Assembly (NCBI RefSeq): GCF_000026945.1
Contig: NC_012862.1
Span: 372,001-436,000, forward strand
DNA: 64,000 bases
DNA from: Candida dubliniensis CD36
Lineage: Eukaryota; Ascomycota; Pichiomycetes; Serinales; Debaryomycetaceae
Reading direction: 5' to 3'
Position 1 is the first letter of the stretch. Each line of letters begins with the position of its first letter. Both the position numbers and the translations under genes were made by a program. Positions 61,492 to 64,000 of this stretch are shown one piece after another. Under the pieces are notes generated by a model. That model saw only the letters and a program-made list of their open reading frames with translations. It was not told where the DNA came from and searched no databases.

Positions 61492-63666
61492 ATGGCTATG
61501 CTTACTAAATCTATACATGATGAAGATCATGTAGAAAAAAAGGATCCTGACACCACTCCAAGAACCGTTCAAAATGTTGTTTCATCAAGGTCACCTCCAA
61601 ACCCAGCCAAGGACATTGCTGAAGAAAGAAATCGTACTGACTGGGATCTTAAGGAGATGCATGAATTTTTAGAAGGTGATGAAGCTAAATCTGAACAAGT
61701 TTTACGTTTGTATCAATCAATTGAACGTGACCCAATCTTGCAAACCAGACCTGAACAATTTGACATCACTCAAAAGGAAGAAAGAGAATTGGTTGCCACC
61801 AGAATCAACCAAATGACCAAGTATATGGAAATTGAATCAGCTGAAAAATTCAGAAGAAGATTGCAATTGATGACAATCATTGATCCATCAATGGGTATTA
61901 GAATGTTGGTCAATATTGGATTATTCATAAACTGTATCAAAGGTAATGGTACTCAAAAGCAATATGATTTCTGGGCTAAATCTAAAGAAGGGGCTATTGT
62001 CAAACAAATCCACGGTTCTTTTGGTATGACCGAATTAGGTCATGGTTCCAATGTTGCCGGCTGTGAAACCACCGCCACATTTGATGAAAAAACCGACACT
62101 TTTATCATTGATACTCCCCACATTGGTGCCACTAAATGGTGGATTGGGGGTGCTGCTCATTCTGCCACCCACACTGTTTGTTACGCCAGATTAATTGTCA
62201 AAGACGTCGATTACGGGGTAAAGACTTTTGTTGTCCCATTAAGAGATTCAAACCACAATTTGTTACCAGGTGTTGCTATTGGTGACATTGGTGCTAAAAT
62301 GGGTAGACATGGTGTTGATAATGGTTGGATTCAGTTCACTGAAGTTAGAATTCCAAGATTTTTCATGTTACAAAGATGGTGTAAAGTTGACCGTCAAGGT
62401 AATGTCACTTTGCCACCTTTGGAACAATTGTCTTATATTTCTCTTTTGGAAGGTAGAGTTGGTATGGCTACTGATTCTTATAGAATTGGTGCTAGATATA
62501 TTACCATTGCCTTAAGATATGCCGTTGGTAGAAGACAATTTGCCAACGGGAAAGGTAAAGAAGAAACTAAATTAATTGACTACACTTTGCACCAAAGAAG
62601 ATTGTTACCATACTTGGCTATGACTTATGCTGCAGCTCTTGGTACTGACAGATTGGAACGTCAACACGAAGAATTGTTGGAAAACTTGGACAAGGCCTTG
62701 GCAACCAAAGACAAGTTGTTATTGAAAAACACCATCAATGGTACTAAATCCATGTTTGTTGATTCTGGTTCCTTAAAGTCTACATTGACTTGGTTTGCTG
62801 CTGATTTGATCAATGAAACCAGACAAGCTTGTGGTGGTCACGGTTATTCCTCCTACAATGGTTTTGGAAAGTCTTATGATGATTGGGTTGTTCAATGTAC
62901 TTATGAAGGTGATAACAATGTCTTGGGAATGTCTGCTGGTAAGACCATTATCAAGACAGTTCAACAAGTTTTGAATGGGAAACCATTACAAGATTCCACC
63001 TTGGAATTCCTCAATGACGCCCCAACTTTAGCAAAGGCAAAGAAAGCCGTTATTAGAATTAAAGAACATGTTGATGATGTTGACCGTGTTTTGAAAGCTA
63101 TTGCTGGTTTGATTAGTAAATTTTCTTCAGATTTGATTGCTGTTTCACATCAATCTTGGGATTCAATTGGTCCACAAAGAGTCATTTTGTCTAAATTGAG
63201 ATGTCATTACTACTTGTTGGAAACTTTTAACGAAAGACTAAACGACAAGATTAAAGCCAAATCTCCAGCCAGACCACACTTGGAGAATATCATCAAATTA
63301 TACTATGTCACTAACATTTTAGGTCCATTTATTGATGAATTCTTGAGATTTGGGGTCATTTCACCAAAGGTTGCTAAATACATTACTGGTGAATACCCAC
63401 AAAGATTATGTGCTATTGCCAGACCATATATCATTGGTCTTACCGATTCTTTCCAACAACCAGATAACATCATCAACTCATTAATCGGTCGATATGATGG
63501 TAATATCTACACAAACTACTTGGATTCTGTGAAAGATATCAATAACCCATTGAACCACAAGGCTCCATACTCTGAGGATTTGGAAGCCATGTTGAATCGT
63601 CAATCGATTCCTCAAAGAGAAAGATTTGAAAGAAGTAAAGAAGCAGCTGCTCAATTATCAAAATAA
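61492..63666 (+). CDS. POX1-3: Peroxisomal acyl-CoA oxidase
   Basis: From ATG 61492 the protein has 724 residues and starts MAMLTKSIHDEDHV. A second ATG two codons on is an alternative start. Acyl-CoA oxidase motifs are HGSFGMTELGHGSNVAGCETTA (FAD-binding middle domain), THTVCYARLIV and GRRQFANGKGKEETKLIDY. The CTYEGDNNVLGMSAGK segment contains the catalytic Glu. The enzyme oxidises acyl-CoA to trans-2-enoyl-CoA in peroxisomes, passing electrons to O2 to make H2O2; it is the first step of beta-oxidation. The C-terminus is AAAQLSK, so it lacks a canonical SKL-type PTS1, as usual for Candida Pox proteins, which are imported by Pex5 through internal contacts. A CCTCGG box lies upstream. Confidence 0.95.
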   Translation: MAMLTKSIHDEDHVEKKDPDTTPRTVQNVVSSRSPPNPAKDIAEERNRTDWDLKEMHEFLEGDEAKSEQVLRLYQSIERDPILQTRPEQFDITQKEERELVATRINQMTKYMEIESAEKFRRRLQLMTIIDPSMGIRMLVNIGLFINCIKGNGTQKQYDFWAKSKEGAIVKQIHGSFGMTELGHGSNVAGCETTATFDEKTDTFIIDTPHIGATKWWIGGAAHSATHTVCYARLIVKDVDYGVKTFVVPLRDSNHNLLPGVAIGDIGAKMGRHGVDNGWIQFTEVRIPRFFMLQRWCKVDRQGNVTLPPLEQLSYISLLEGRVGMATDSYRIGARYITIALRYAVGRRQFANGKGKEETKLIDYTLHQRRLLPYLAMTYAAALGTDRLERQHEELLENLDKALATKDKLLLKNTINGTKSMFVDSGSLKSTLTWFAADLINETRQACGGHGYSSYNGFGKSYDDWVVQCTYEGDNNVLGMSAGKTIIKTVQQVLNGKPLQDSTLEFLNDAPTLAKAKKAVIRIKEHVDDVDRVLKAIAGLISKFSSDLIAVSHQSWDSIGPQRVILSKLRCHYYLLETFNERLNDKIKAKSPARPHLENIIKLYYVTNILGPFIDEFLRFGVISPKVAKYITGEYPQRLCAIARPYIIGLTDSFQQPDNIINSLIGRYDGNIYTNYLDSVKDINNPLNHKAPYSEDLEAMLNRQSIPQRERFERSKEAAAQLSK

Positions 63667-64000
63667 TTTTGATTAGGTGACTAAAAAAAAAAAAAAAAAA
63701 ACCTTGTCAATCTTTTAACTCTTTTTTTGTAATGTGTCTTTTATTTCTATGTTTTTAAAAAAAAAACTAAATGAATAAATGAATAAATATACTTTGGAAA
63801 TACTAAGTAGGAAGATAGACAATCATTGCAGAAGATGCAAAGTTTCTATAAGCTGTTTCTAAACCCCAACACAAAATAGTTTAAACAACTAAGTAACCAC
63901 ATACCTGTAATCCGGAAGAACCGTTCCACTAATGTTTTGTTATTTAAAAATGGATAAGGAAACCTTGTGACTCCATCGTTATTTGTACTCACCACTCTTT
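63667..64000. other. POX1-3 downstream flank
   Basis: An A18 run near 63683-63700 and T-rich sequence fit a transcript end. The final 200 bp contain no recognisable gene before the window ends. Confidence 0.5.

Noticed and set aside
1..64000. CRISPR arrays, complete transposons, viral or bacterial-type systems
   Set aside because: No spaced direct repeats, reverse transcriptase, transposase, or foreign gene cluster was seen; the window is ordinary yeast chromosome.

Overview
The window is nuclear DNA of an ascomycete yeast of the CTG clade, most likely the Candida albicans / C. dubliniensis group. The reasons are AT-rich intergenic DNA full of poly-A/T tracts, nearly intronless genes, the tandem mannosyltransferase pair MNT1/MNT2, a UTR2-type cell-wall crosslinker, and an acyl-CoA oxidase of the Candida POX1-3 type. 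C. dubliniensis is my preferred species because the proteins look close to, but not identical with, those I remember from C. albicans. That is inference. CTG codons should be read as serine; two of them fall in the neddylation segment of the cullin.

Layout, left to right. 0-9 kb: the 25-codon ribosomal gene RPL41 with a Tbf1/Cbf1-type promoter, MRX19, then SRF1, CDC53 and PPT1. RPL41, SRF1 and CDC53 are also neighbours on S. cerevisiae chromosome IV. 9-19.5 kb: alpha-COP (COP1), the GPI-anchored transglycosidase UTR2, and a small secreted protein with two Kex2 sites and a hydrophobic C-terminal peptide. 19.5-32 kb: BRO1 and AFG3 (divergent), SCM3 with an MluI cell-cycle box upstream, COA4, and a large SNF2-family ATPase. 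32.5-43.3 kb: a disordered 518-residue protein of unknown function, then MNT1 and MNT2 flanking a decayed beta-glucosidase pseudogene. 44-49 kb: tRNA-Val, a mitoribosomal SOD-like subunit, DBP5 and tRNA-Lys. 49-64 kb: ALG8, the intron-containing PAL1, a PIB2-like FYVE protein, PMP3, intron-containing tRNA-Tyr, and POX1-3.

There is no operon-like logic, as expected for a yeast chromosome. Several genes share themes: cell-surface and glycan building (UTR2, MNT1, MNT2, ALG8, PAL1), membrane traffic (COP1, BRO1, PIB2), mitochondrial biogenesis (MRX19, AFG3, COA4, SOD-like mitoribosomal subunit), and cell cycle or centromere (CDC53, SCM3). I see no complete transposon, virus, CRISPR array or prokaryotic-style system. 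The least ordinary items are the Kex2-type small secreted precursor (17.2-17.5 kb), the glucosidase pseudogene (39.9-41.7 kb), the unannotated-looking RPL41 microgene and the hidden intron of PAL1.
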